DNA from: Gamsiella multidivaricata
Lineage: Eukaryota > Mortierellomycota > Mortierellomycetes > Mortierellales > Mortierellaceae
Reading direction: 5' to 3'
Length of the DNA stretch: 64,000 nt
NCBI RefSeq assembly: GCF_025024155.1
Contig: NW_026251712.1
Coordinates: 486,501-550,500, forward strand
A program made the translations under genes and the position numbers. Shown here piece after piece: positions 1-10,831 of this stretch (the first letter of the stretch is position 1; each line of letters starts with the position of its first letter). A model generated the notes under the pieces. It was given only the letters and a program-made list of their open reading frames with translations. It did not search any database and was not told where the DNA came from.

Positions 1-3000
1 TTGTTAGAGGCACATTCGGCAGACTTGGGCGATCTCGAGTACGAAATCATCCTGGACATTCTAGAGCTCCTCTCACAGCATGTCGACGAGAAGCCAGCAG
101 AGGAGAGCGCGTCAGTAAAGCCATTCATTTTTCGGCTGGGACCTAGTAATACTGTCGTCACCACAGGACAGCAACAGCAGCCCAACAATCCCCTCCGAGA
201 TGCATATGGTGACCTTTTATTCCATTTTATCCGCATCTACAACAACAAGCAAATGCCGGGAATAGTTGCTCGAGTAATGAACCTCCTGGCGTCGTTGCAG
301 GACCACCTTCCAGAAGACACCATGTTGTTGCTACTTGAATATTATTACTCAGAGCACCAATTCTACCCATATACCCCCAACTGGTTGGAGAGACTGCGCG
401 ACCTCGTTCAAGTCTCGGTTATTCAAGATAAGCGGCCAAAGGTTCGGTCAAAGGCTCTTTCGATCGCCCTGGATGTGTACGTGTCATCACTGGATTTCTT
501 TCACGACGAGATCGTCTCGACAGTGTTCATGGATGTGTTTGACCATCTCGACTCAGAAACGGACCAGGAGGTGGCGTCGCGAGTCTCGACATTGCTGATT
601 GATGCTACGCAGATCGCCTCCGAGGAACTATTCTCAAAACTGCTGGACCGGATAGTTCTCTTGATCCGATGTACGTGTCACATTCCGAAACCTTCACCAT
701 CTGGATCGACTCTTCAGCCATCACTCGCCTCACGACTTGGCATGGCTTCATCACTCTCTACGTCGCTATCATCCAGTCATCACCTTAATCACCCGCCAAG
801 TCCTCCGGTCGCGTGCCAGTCGTTGACAGCATCCATTGGAATCGTTGACCTGTTCCAGCATGCGTTGTATGACCCGAATGGCGCCTCAAGGGTCGATACG
901 TTTTTTTGTCTGTTAGTTGGCCTTGCGGTCGACCAAAGTATTCATAGAGCAAGCAGGTTGATCCTACTCGACTTTTTGCTGTGTCTTCGCGTCGATTTGG
1001 ACCACAGGATCTTTTGCTCGGAGGCGAGTACAGTCGAGAGCATTGCCGCTGCCACCGAGCAGCTACTCGCCGAGGAAGTAAAACAGGAGCGAGGCGACCG
1101 ATCGGCAGTGAGCAACCTGAGAGGCAGTGGAACGATGCAGCACTCCACCTCTGTACGACAACATACAGAGCCATTCTCATTCTCATCCGCCGCCAACCCC
1201 ACACGCAACTGGAAGCCGCTCATGCAAGGCAAGACCATAAAGGCGAGCCCCTATGTAATTTCATACCTGGAGATTGCTTCAACAACCGCCGAGTCTTCGA
1301 ACGATGAGACGCTACCTGCGCCGTTGGTTGGATGCGCCAAAGTGATACTCAACATTCCTCTCTACATGACCGGCGTCTTGTCGATTCTGGAGCAGGAAAA
1401 GGACTTTGCGATCTACTCGTTCGTCATCCAGCGGCTTCCCTCTCAGCTCTTCAACAAGCATTTGTTTTGCAACAGCTCGGAGCAGGTCACAAGGCTTCAC
1501 AATGTCCTGGTCGACATGACACTGAGGGACAAGATCCCTGACTCGCTCCGTAACCTGCCCCTCAGTGCCAAGCGACACAATATCTACATCCTTGCCTACA
1601 AAGTTCTCGTCATCCTGCTGTGCTACCACAGCAAGTTTAGCACCAAAGAGCTGCACGATTTGGTCCTTGCATTCATGTCCGGCCTTTCACGTCAAGCAAT
1701 GTGTGCCAAGATTTGTATCCATGCGTTGGCTGTCTGCTGCTATGAACTGCCTCAGTCCATGACGAAATATCTCTCGGTAGCTGTTCTGAGGCTCTCACAG
1801 ATCATGTCGACGGTGACTATCAGAGTGCACATTCTCGAGTTCCTATCAACTGTCGCGCGTCTACCGATGCTCTACTCGAACTTTGTCGAGAGCGATTACA
1901 AGCGTGTCTTTGGCATCGCTCTCAAATATGTCCAGTACACCCACACGGGCTCCAGCAACAACGCCCATCCGGCTCCTTCATCATCGATGCCATCCTCGGC
2001 AATATCATTTCCTAATTCCCCAGCTGTAGCATCCCAAGGACCTGCGACAGCTGCAGCACGAGCGCTTCCTCAGTACGTGCTTATCCTGGCTTATCAGGTC
2101 ATCGATGTCTGGTTCATGCTTCAGCGATTGACGGAGCGCAGGAAATACGTGCCATACATTGTCCGGAACCTCCTTATGGCCAATGATCCCGGAAAGAAAG
2201 TGGACGAACAGACGGAGACCTGCATGGATATGCTAGCTCGATACTCGTATGCTAATTGCGAGCCGAAGCCAAAGCCATCGCTGATTCAACAGATCCTGAT
2301 CGGACCTACGAGCAAGACTGGAAGAATGATCACAAAGACCTGGATTCAAGGAAACGCGTTCATCACCGTCCAAACAGCGCACAACGTCGGCTGGGCAGAG
2401 ATTACAGTCCGCAGGGCGTCCGGCACGGCGTCGTTCCTACTTAAGATTGAGAATGAGATGTTTATGGACTCGTCAAACGAACTGGACTTTGCGTCACTGC
2501 CAGGACTATTAAGATTACAAGAGGACGCATTGGCTATCGATGCAGTGACCCAACAGTCGACAGGAACTTCTGGCGCCGGAGAGGACACAGCGACTGATAG
2601 CGAACATACGCCCGAGCCATCTCTGGAAGCTAAGAGCCGCCAGGAGGATGAAAATCATTTGTCAGCTGTATCGGGACTATCACAGAGATTGAGCGAAGCA
2701 CGACCCTCCTGGCTCTCGCCAAGGAACACACCGCACCACACTCCACAACATACGCCTCTTCATACGCCCTTGCATACTCCTCGTGATTCTCCTCACCACA
2801 CACCCAAAGCATCACCTCTGCCTTCCGGCGATAATACACCTTCGAGCTCACCTCCATTACGCTCATTCATGAACACTGCTACATCAAAGCTGGTCTTTGA
2901 GGGTGGCCACCAACGCGTGCAAACCGCTCCCACTGAGCATGTCGCCCTGTTCTCGACTTCCCTTCATCCGCTTCAGGAGTCTGGCGCGCCAGCACACAGC

Positions 3001-4857
3001 CAGGACGATGGTTCAGGTGACATAGACAGCAAGTTCACCTACTCTTTGTCTTCACAGGGAGATGGCGGCCCACTCTCAGGAGCGTTCTCTGCAAACGCCA
3101 TAGCACCGTCCTCCACCACCGCCTCAAGTGTTATGAACAACCTTGGACGATCCAAGTCAACGTCCGATCACGCGGGTGGATCGCTCAAAGAGAATGTCAA
3201 GCATGCGGAACTGAGCCGTGGACCCGTAGGCGGTGCGCTAGAGCAGACAAAATCGTTGCTGTCTCATTCGATGGCGGGCAGCAAGCGGGACGACATACGC
3301 CGGTCCATTTCGCTGGCCTCGTCACGCAATAACAGTATCACTTCAGCAATGGGCCGTGCTCATCGGCTGGCGCTTGGTCATGATGACCATCGGCCGCCCA
3401 TCTTGACAGAGAGCAGCAGTGGGTATTATGACCGCGAGAATAATACGGAATCTACGCGGCCGTTCTCCAAAGCTAAGATGGAGACGTTTGTAGATCCGAG
3501 CTTCTTGTTTATGCAGCTGACATCGTATCCCGATGTGATGGCGCGGGAGACCCCAATCTTGCTGGCGGACGACGATGCGACGAATAGAGCATTAGGTGTG
3601 CTGGATAGGACTCCTGTGGTGGATTTCCACAAGATCGGAGTCTTGTACGTTGGCAAAGGTCAGACAAAGGAGAGCGAGATCTTGGGAAACACACATGGTT
3701 CGTCCGAGTACACAAAGTTCCTCGCGGGATTGGGATCACTTGTCCGACTCAAAAATGCAAAGATCTACGCAGGAGGACTCGATTTAGAGATGGACTTCGA
3801 TGGCGAGTACGCGTATTCACACCAGGACGAGATCACTCAAATGATCTTTCATGTGGCTACCATGATGCCCAACCAACCACACGACGTCAACTTTGATTTC
3901 AAGAAGCGGCATATCGGTAACGACTGGGTGACGATCGTGTTCAACGAGTCTGGAGCGGATTATGATTTTGGAACGATCTCAGGCCAGTTCAACTTTATGA
4001 CGCTTGTTGTTACGCCGGTGTCGATGGCCTCGGTAACATTCACAGAAGCTGCGAGCAGAATCAGTCAGCAGCAGCATCAGCGATCTGGGACTGACAGCAA
4101 CGAGTCATCCTCGGTCTCTACGAACAGGCCAGAAGACAATATCTCTGCTTTCACCTCCACAGCGCCTGTCGGGGCGATAGTATCAACAACAACAACTGGC
4201 GTTGTACAGTCTTTCAAGAATGTTTGGTTCAAGGTCGTGATGCTGCGTCGGCCGGATATGCCCGAGATTGGGCCGCTGGCGACACCGAAGATCATCAGCG
4301 CTTCTGAGCTGGCGCGGTTCACTCGACAGATGGCGCTGCATGCCAATATCTATGCACAGGTGTATTACCAGCATCTCCAGAACTCGGTTGAGTATGTCTC
4401 CAACTGGCAGGAGCGTCTGCGACAGATCAAACGAGTGAAGGAGAGACTTATGGCAAGCGGAGGTCCCAGCGGATCTGGGGCTGGAGGCGCGGGAGTAGGA
4501 GGTCATTTTGCGGGCGCTAATTCAGCGGCAGCGACGAGTGCCTCTGGTGCTGGAGGATCATCATCAGGAACCACTAGTGGGGCTGGTTTACGAAGCGGTG
4601 TTGGTGGATCGAATACAGGAGTACCAGGGTCGTCAAACAACAATGCATCTGTTGGAGGCAATAGCGGAAACCAAGGTGGAGGCAACAGTTCGAGCATTGG
4701 ATTGGGACTCGGACTTGGACTGGGTCTCGGAGGATCGTCATCGTCGTCTTCGAATGCCGCAGGAACGAACAGTACTTCAGGCACAGCAGGCGGGGCTCAG
4801 CAGTCGAGCATCATGAGTCTTGAGTCAGTGGTTGATTTCACACGATATGCATGAAAA
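1..4857 (+). CDS. TSC2: Tuberin (TSC2) Rap/Ran-GAP protein, 3' part
   Basis: Open from the window edge to TGA at 4855-4857, so the 5' end lies outside and only the C-terminal 1,618 codons or so are seen. The first part is helical and HEAT-like with tuberin character. A long Ser/Pro linker includes a His-Thr-Pro repeat at about residues 914-940. The Rap/Ran-GAP domain runs from about residue 1165 to 1350. Its HIGND motif carries the asparagine thumb, Asn1307 in window numbering, that drives GTP hydrolysis in this family. A tail segment (about 1405-1460) follows, then a Gly/Ser-rich low-complexity end. In the known TSC complex tuberin inactivates the GTPase Rheb and so restrains TOR growth signalling. 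The stretch seen here has no intron. The GAP domain makes the identity firm, while the low-complexity tail has no known role. Confidence 0.9.
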
Positions 4858-4915
4858 CGCATCTTGTTTTGTTATATATCACTGAATCCATTTTTGCACA
4901 TAATAACTGGGCCCC

Positions 4916-4921
4916 AATAAA
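4916..4921 (+). terminator. AATAAA polyadenylation signal for TSC2
   Basis: A canonical AATAAA lies about 60 nt after the TSC2 stop codon, a plausible 3' end signal. This is seen in sequence; its use is inferred. Confidence 0.5.
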
Positions 4922-5825
4922 CTGGAGAAGTACTAGACCGGCCCGTTCGGTTTTCTTTTTTATTTTTTTGAGGGGAAGGGGGGAGGAAAGGGGTTCCCAC
5001 CACGGTTCTGAATGACAAGCTGGGTCTGTAGAGGGCGGAGCGTCTGATTCATTTTCCGAAGGAAGAGGGTCCAGCATGCAACATGATGCGGAAATGATTT
5101 CGCCGGAGCTCATCCCCAGAGCCGCAACCTCCTGGAGGGTTTAGTCGAGAACCTCTGTCAGGAGATTCTTTGTCAAGGGACTGCGACGTGATCTCCGGGA
5201 TCTGAGCCTTAATTTTGGGCGATTGCCAAAGTTGACGCATGTCGAAAAGCCGTTAGGTGTAGCTGGACCCCATCAGTTTTCACCAAATAAACTGCAGAAT
5301 CTCCCGATGAAATCGAGCGTGTATGTCTTCTTTATTTCTTGGATAAGGAACACGTTGTTAGTCCTGACCATCTCACACAGGTGTGACATTGAAGGGGGGG
5401 GGTTGAATGAGGAAGGCGTGATAGCGTAGGAGACGAGTCAAGCTTGCTATCTGAGCAGAAATCACCCGATTTCTCATTGTCATTTTTCTTGCCGCTGTTA
5501 AATTAAAGCTGATGCTGCAGGGGTTTTCTTTTTCTGCCGCGTGGCCAACCATAAAACTATTCATTGATAAATGGACTCATGGACTAACGCGCCCAGAGTT
5601 CGGGAGGGGGGTTTTTTTTGTCTGGATTATCTAAGCGAGCCAGCGCCTAGATTTCCTTATTTATTCTATAATAGTTGTAATGGTCTATTGTGATGTGTTT
5701 CAGTGTTGGGCCAGCCTTGAGGGGTGTGGAATGTCTAGGAGAAAATGAGCAGTGGCTGTGCTGTGTGGTATGCACTAACGCAATGAAGAAAAAAAAATAC
5801 TGGGAGAGAGGGGGGAGGGAATGCT
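4922..5825. other. Intergenic, convergent gene ends
   Basis: This is the space between the 3' ends of TSC2 (+) and the secreted protein gene (-). It holds T-rich and G-rich runs. Short ORFs in all frames show no protein-like character. I see no gene or RNA here. Confidence 0.5.
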
Positions 5826-6302
5826 TTAGATATAGTGCCATTCGATGGGCAGGATACCGGTGTCCAAGCTACCGAGCTGCTTGAAGGCGGCAGGGGAGAG
5901 ATCGAGCGAGCCCCAGGCGCACTCGTCACCGGGGCACTTATCGACGATGCGGGCCTCGACAGACTTGCCGTTCGCCTGGTTGACGATGAGGACGCGCTTG
6001 TTGCAAGCGGGGTTGCCCCAGGAGACGGCACCCATCTGATGGGCGTTCAAGGCGACGGTGGGCTCGGAGTCGCCGTTCCACTCGATGTTGCAGGAGCCAT
6101 AGGAATCCGTGAACCAGGTGGCCTTGCCGGTGTACTTGACGTCGGTGGCGAAGATATTGTCAGAGTCGGCGGTGGCGGAATCGATCTTGACGGAAGGGGA
6201 GGGGGTGACGGGATCGACCTTGACGGAGGGGGAGGGGGTGATGGGAGCGGCCGAGGCGAGAGCGGCGAAGGCGAGGAAAGCGACGGAAGCGAACTTGACC
6301 AT
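5826..6302 (-). CDS. Secreted double-psi beta-barrel (RlpA/expansin-like) protein
   Basis: Intronless, 158 aa. Residues 1-18 form a clear signal peptide ending ALASA. A duplicated linker follows in which TPSPSVK(V/I)D occurs twice. A compact RlpA-like double-psi beta-barrel fills about residues 55-158. It is recognised by GKATWF near its start, four cysteines that could form two disulfides, the VDKCPG loop, and the LDLSPAAF helix near the end. Small fungal proteins of this type are secreted and are related to expansins, plant EG45/natriuretic-like proteins and cerato-platanin-like wall proteins. Most lack shown enzyme activity. No carbohydrate-binding domain is attached. It runs opposite to TSC2. 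A TATA-like box about 165 bp upstream supports the start used. The family call is solid; the role in wall loosening or host contact is not known. Confidence 0.85.
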   Translation of the reverse strand: MVKFASVAFLAFAALASAAPITPSPSVKVDPVTPSPSVKIDSATADSDNIFATDVKYTGKATWFTDSYGSCNIEWNGDSEPTVALNAHQMGAVSWGNPACNKRVLIVNQANGKSVEARIVDKCPGDECAWGSLDLSPAAFKQLGSLDTGILPIEWHYI

Positions 6303-6466
6303 GATGAATAGATGAAAGAGAGAGAGAGAGAGTTGGAGGATTTGAGGAGAGGAGGAATGTCTTCTTTAGGGCAAGAGGGGCTGTAGTGGGTGGTCCTGTA
6401 GAGATACAGTGGAAAGGTGAATGAATGTGCTTTTTGATGATGGAGGAAATAGCGGGAAAGATGTCT

Positions 6467-6475
6467 CTTTTTATA
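6467..6475 (-). promoter_or_regulatory. TATA box of the double-psi barrel gene
   Basis: TATAAAAAG on the minus strand, about 165 bp upstream of the ATG at 6302. Several other minus-strand genes here have a similar box 100-165 bp upstream. Confidence 0.5.
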
Positions 6476-7872
6476 ACAAAAAAAAAGGTGCCGTTCAGGT
6501 GCAGGGACTATGAGACGACTAAAGGCACACGACAAAGATCTGGAGCCTGCAAGTATCTCCGCCTCGGTCGAGGTTGCTGACTGGATAAGTCTCTGTTCCC
6601 CTGTCCCTGTACCAGTTCCCCTGGCCCCCTGGATCACATTCCTTGCGAGTCAAAAAGGGCCCCGGACCGGAATGGAAGGCGATGACTGGCAGGCGGCCTC
6701 ACTAGTAAGTGACTGAGGAGGAGAGGGCGCCTGCTTGGCTGTGTTTCACGAAGAGGTTAACAAGGTTATGCCGGTGACCCTCTGTCCCCTGCCCCTGATC
6801 CATCTCGTATCGGTACAAAGGTACGGTTCCTCTCTGTGGTTGGCTCTTGGACAATTCCCTCCAAAAAAATTCACCTTTCTGAGGCGGTAGTGGGCTGGTC
6901 CTATTGGAGGGAAGGAAGGGCCTGCTGAAGACATGGGTTAGTTTTCTTCATCTTATAGAACGACCCGAATTCTAGGGTTGGAGAATGAACTAAATAGTTC
7001 TTACTAATGAGCCAAATTCTTCCTGCAACGCGAGCTTGTTATGCTATGCGCATGTATGCACGTTGGAGCCCGAAGGACTTTTTAATTGCCAAATGAGGCA
7101 TGGCTCAGTCCATTTTCATTTCTTTGTCAGGTGCGTAGTCCGTCCTCCCCGTTGATCTGGTATGTGCCCTTTGTTATTTCCAGATCGATGTTAGTGTGCT
7201 AAGTTGAAGTGCTGAGGCACAGAGTTGAGCTCCGTTCATCGGTTGGTCAGTCGGAGGAAATGAGAAGGGGCCGGTGCTCGAATCACAGCGGATCACTAGA
7301 AAAGAGCGGGGCGAGAACCTACTTGTGTCGCTCAGCCAGGGTCCTCACTTCTGAGGGCGCCATTGTAGCTGGTGCTGTCAACCGCTGCTGCTTTTTGGAG
7401 ATGTAGAGTTACAAAACGGCTGTTCTGGGCGGCCAGTCTCAGATCGTAAAAAAAAAAAAAAAAAAAAAAGGCGGGTGCCCTGGGTACTCAAAAAGGAAAA
7501 TATTCCTGAAACCACTGCCGCCATATTTCACGGCGCCCGATTTGGCCCCGTTTTTTATTTTATTTCTTCAATTGACTTGAAAATAGTTCGAATTCCACCA
7601 AGAATGTGGCGCTAATCCTCACCGCATGGCTTCGACTCCGCCTGGAATGCCCGCATTGGCCCTCGCTGCTCTTTTTGTTCTCTTGCAAGTTCAGCTTAAT
7701 GCTCACTCATATGGAAGAGAATATTATATGAAATTAATGCGCCTCCATGCCATGCCCGATTCACTGGTCGTAGATAGTCTATCATCCGAACATCTATGCA
7801 AATGCAAGCATGGCTATTCCTATTCCTCACTGCTACATCCGATTATTGGCTGCTTGCACAAGTGTAACTAGT
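6476..7872. other. Intergenic region with a 20-nt A tract
   Basis: No convincing gene was found in about 1.4 kb. It holds short unrelated ORFs and a pure A run near 7449-7468, followed by AT-rich sequence up to the transposon end. It is upstream of the secreted protein gene, so its proximal part is that gene's promoter region. Confidence 0.45.
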
Positions 7873-10091
7873 CAGTCATCCTCCAGTAATCGAGAGGGAG
7901 TGCCCTCAAGTATTCAGTATAATTGAAAAAATCTATAGAATATATAGGTTTAGAGTGGGTATGTTTTGTTTCATTCATTTATGACCACTGTTGCAATCAT
8001 CATTCTCCAACACGCGAATCCTATCCAGAAAGGATTCCGCATATCTGTAAAAGCGACTGAACTCATGCAGCAATCTGGGGTTATCGCTGTCAAGGATGTC
8101 CTGGGTGGCATTAGCGAGACCCTGACAGATTTCTCGTATATAGGACAACTCCTTTTTGCGTGGGCTCGACTCTGACGATGAGTGTTCTTCGAGGGGAGGC
8201 TCAGTAGCGGTAACGGTGCGATTACGGAGAACAAAAATGACCCTCGCTTCCCTCGGCCTCTGAGGAGCCTCATAATCCATGTACAAATCGTCGTCCTCAT
8301 CAATTTCGTCCTCATCGATAAAATCACACTCGTGCTGCTTGAAAACGTCCTGGTATTTGTCGTCACTCATTATTTTCGTGGCAAACGCAAGGATCGCCTT
8401 TGAAGGGCCTTCGCTATTGCACATGTTGATATAGTTGAGGACGGAAAAGTCTTTTTGCTTGGAAATGACGTCCTCGATCTCCTGATATTTCTTTATAAGC
8501 TCCTCCTGAAGGCGGATTATTTGATCCGTTCCTGTCTCTACACCGAGGCTTCGCAAAAGATCCCTGTGCGCTCGAGGCATGATTGGGACACGTATGAAGC
8601 AGTTGCGGATGTAATCAGGAGCCACCTTCTTCCAAGACTCAACAAGACAAGCCCAGAGTACTCTATTAGGAACTGTTGCATTCGGGTTTCCGGTTTCCGC
8701 ACGAGCACGAGCTATAATTTCGAGCATTTCCTGGCTGTATCGAAGCTTGAAAGACCGGATAGCGCCAGCGTCCAGAGGATGGATAAGGGATGTTGCGTTT
8801 GATGGCAGTCGTATGATAGTAACGTTGGTAAGACCTGCGTCCTCGCTTCTACCATGTCCTCCTGCGCTACCGATAAGTAGGCCTATCTTGCGTCCTTGTT
8901 GTTGCATATCCTTATTTAGGTCTTTAAGCCATTTGTCGAACAGAGAGTGGGTCATATATCCGCTGCATTTGGTGTCAGCATCAATGCGCCCCAGCGTCTC
9001 TTCTTTCAACCCCCGGGGATGGCTCTTCGCTATAAACAATAAGATGTAATAATGGATCTAGTGAGTATCATCGCGAAGATCACTGCTCGAATGTGTAGTT
9101 ATATCTCACTCACATAGTACAAACAGCTTGCGTTTGTCAGAGCCGGTAGCATTGCTGCAAAGCAAGATCGACACACGAGCTGCTCGAACGATCTTTTTGC
9201 CACGAATCTGACCAGTTTCAAGTGTTTTGTTTGAAAGGGTCTTGAGATAAAGGCCAGTTTCATCACAATTGTAGATATCGTTGGGGTTAAAGTCGACGAG
9301 CTTCCTTTGAGCGTCCTCAATCTGGGACCGATAACTCGCTAGATCCACAGAGCCGCTCTCGCCATGCCCAGTGTACTTCGAGATTCCCCGCCGAGTCTTG
9401 AAACCACGAAGCCATCCGCTTGAAAAAGCAATTGGGTCCGGCCTATGATTACTGGCGTAGTAATCCTTCATGGTGCCCCATAAAACCACAGCTGTTCCCT
9501 GTAGGCGAGCATCGGTCAGATTGATGCCTATTGAAAAAAGAGTGTTAGCGCTCTAGGAGAAGCATTTAACATAACGGAAATGAATAAACAACTATCATAC
9601 CGAGTTTTCTTTGCGCCAGATACCATTCGTAAAGGGCATCTTCCACGGCCTCCATTGTTCGCTTACGATTGCGTAAGGCATTCTTGGCAACTTGGGATGG
9701 GTTTCCTTTCACGATTGCCAGGATATTGTGCCGCTTGCTCCATATATCGTGAGCCGTAGAAGCCTTGATACCATGTTGACGTGCAATATAGGTTAAGGAA
9801 GCTTTCTCATCCTTCTCTTTGGCAGCTAGAACACTGGCGATAAATCGCGCCTTTTCCTCCATTGTACGCGAATGATGCTGTCGCTCTGGTTCCTTGGAAG
9901 GTAAGACCCCATTGTTCGCTCGAAGTTTGTGTCCGGCTTTGGGCATGGTGTTCGATGAGAGGGCAGCGGATGTAGGATGAATGGTGACAATTGGGCGCGA
10001 GGTAAAGCTATATATTTTTTTTAAATGAACTGAATACGTGAGGGCACTTCCTCCAGTAACCCGTAAGGATTTTCCGGATTACTGGTGGCTG
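7873..10091 (-). mobile_element. pogo/Tigger-like DNA transposon with imperfect terminal repeats
   Basis: A transposase gene is bracketed by related inverted sequences. Left, reading inward: CAG at 7873, CCAGTAATC at 7883-7891, and a block at 7898-7918. Right, on the minus strand: CAG at 10091, CCAGTAATC at 10077-10085, and the matching block at 10029-10050. The shared inner block reads GTGCCCTCA(A/C)GTATTCAG. The right end also holds a second, inverted copy of the CCAGTAA motif. The left end lacks about 20 bp of that part, so the ends are no longer equal. I could not find a clear TA target duplication, so the exact termini are uncertain by a few bases. Confidence 0.65.
7975..9946 (-). CDS. 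pogo-like (DDE_1 / CENP-B type) transposase, second catalytic Asp lost
   Basis: Three exons: 9601-9946, 9114-9527 and 7975-9029. Introns of 73 and 84 nt have good GT-AG ends. Exon lengths sum to 1,815 nt, giving 604 aa. The N-terminus (about 30-120) is a helix-turn-helix of pogo/CENP-B type with IARQHGIKASTAHDIW. A CENPB-type DNA-binding segment follows. The DDE_1 domain starts near residue 195. The first acid is visible in CDETGLY (Asp204) and the third in HPLDAG (Asp340). The middle motif, usually a DNA.GGH form, reads LLIGSAGGHG, so Gly307 replaces the expected Asp. An acidic, Ser-rich C-terminal tail follows. Family knowledge says all three acids are needed for cutting, so it is probably inactive although the frame is open. 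Alternatives are recent decay or reuse as a DNA-binding protein. Confidence 0.85.
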
Positions 10092-10831
10092 AACAACCCG
10101 TCCCGTTGCATGGTGGCGTGTGTGCGGAGCGGCGGATCGAAAAAAAAAGTGCTCACGCCATCATTTGGCAAGCCCATGGATCTATAGAATACCATACTGC
10201 AGTTGTAATCTACTGAGCACGAACATGAAGGGCATGGCATGCAATTCGCCCTCTTGTTTTTTATATTTTTTGTGAGCTGCTCAGTTTATACGGAATAAAT
10301 GGTAGATTAGCCCTGTCAGTATTCATAGTGCCGCGCAGACCTTCAACCGTAGACTTGGGTACCACCTTCAGTACAATCGAGCGCTGACACCTGCGCAAGC
10401 TGGAGCCCAATTCAATATTCTGTATTGCCACACGCCAAAAGAATCGGCACACAAAAAAAAAGAATGGGTTACGAAGTGGGCGATCAGCTAGAAAAGAGTC
10501 ATCTCCAAAGGATTCATCTTTCGTCTTGGTTTGCATCCTTTCTTCCATTCATCACCTTCGGCTCTTTGTTCTTGTTTTTCTTTCTCGCACTCTATTTTGG
10601 CTACACACCTTATTCCGCATAACAGTTTTTTGCGCTCTGCTCAGCACAACTCATATTTGGTGTCAACTCCAATTGTGCTTTCCTTAAGCACGTTTTCTCT
10701 CTATCTCTCTTCCTTTCTCTCCATCTTGCCTTGATCCAGTTGTTCTTCGTTGGAGTTCCAGCTCTACAGGAAGAAGGAAACGACCAAAGGAATCCGCCCC
10801 ATATCACATATCACACCATCGGCCCAAAACA
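10092..10831. other. Intergenic, promoter side of the FAD monooxygenase
   Basis: The region runs from the transposon's right end to the next ATG. It holds A runs and, from about 10500, the T- and C-rich sequence typical of 5' flanks in this window. No gene seen. Confidence 0.45.

Noticed and set aside
6047..6637. 196-codon minus-strand ORF overlapping the double-psi barrel gene
   Set aside because: It overlaps the barrel gene in another frame, is Ser/Pro-rich and has no domain.
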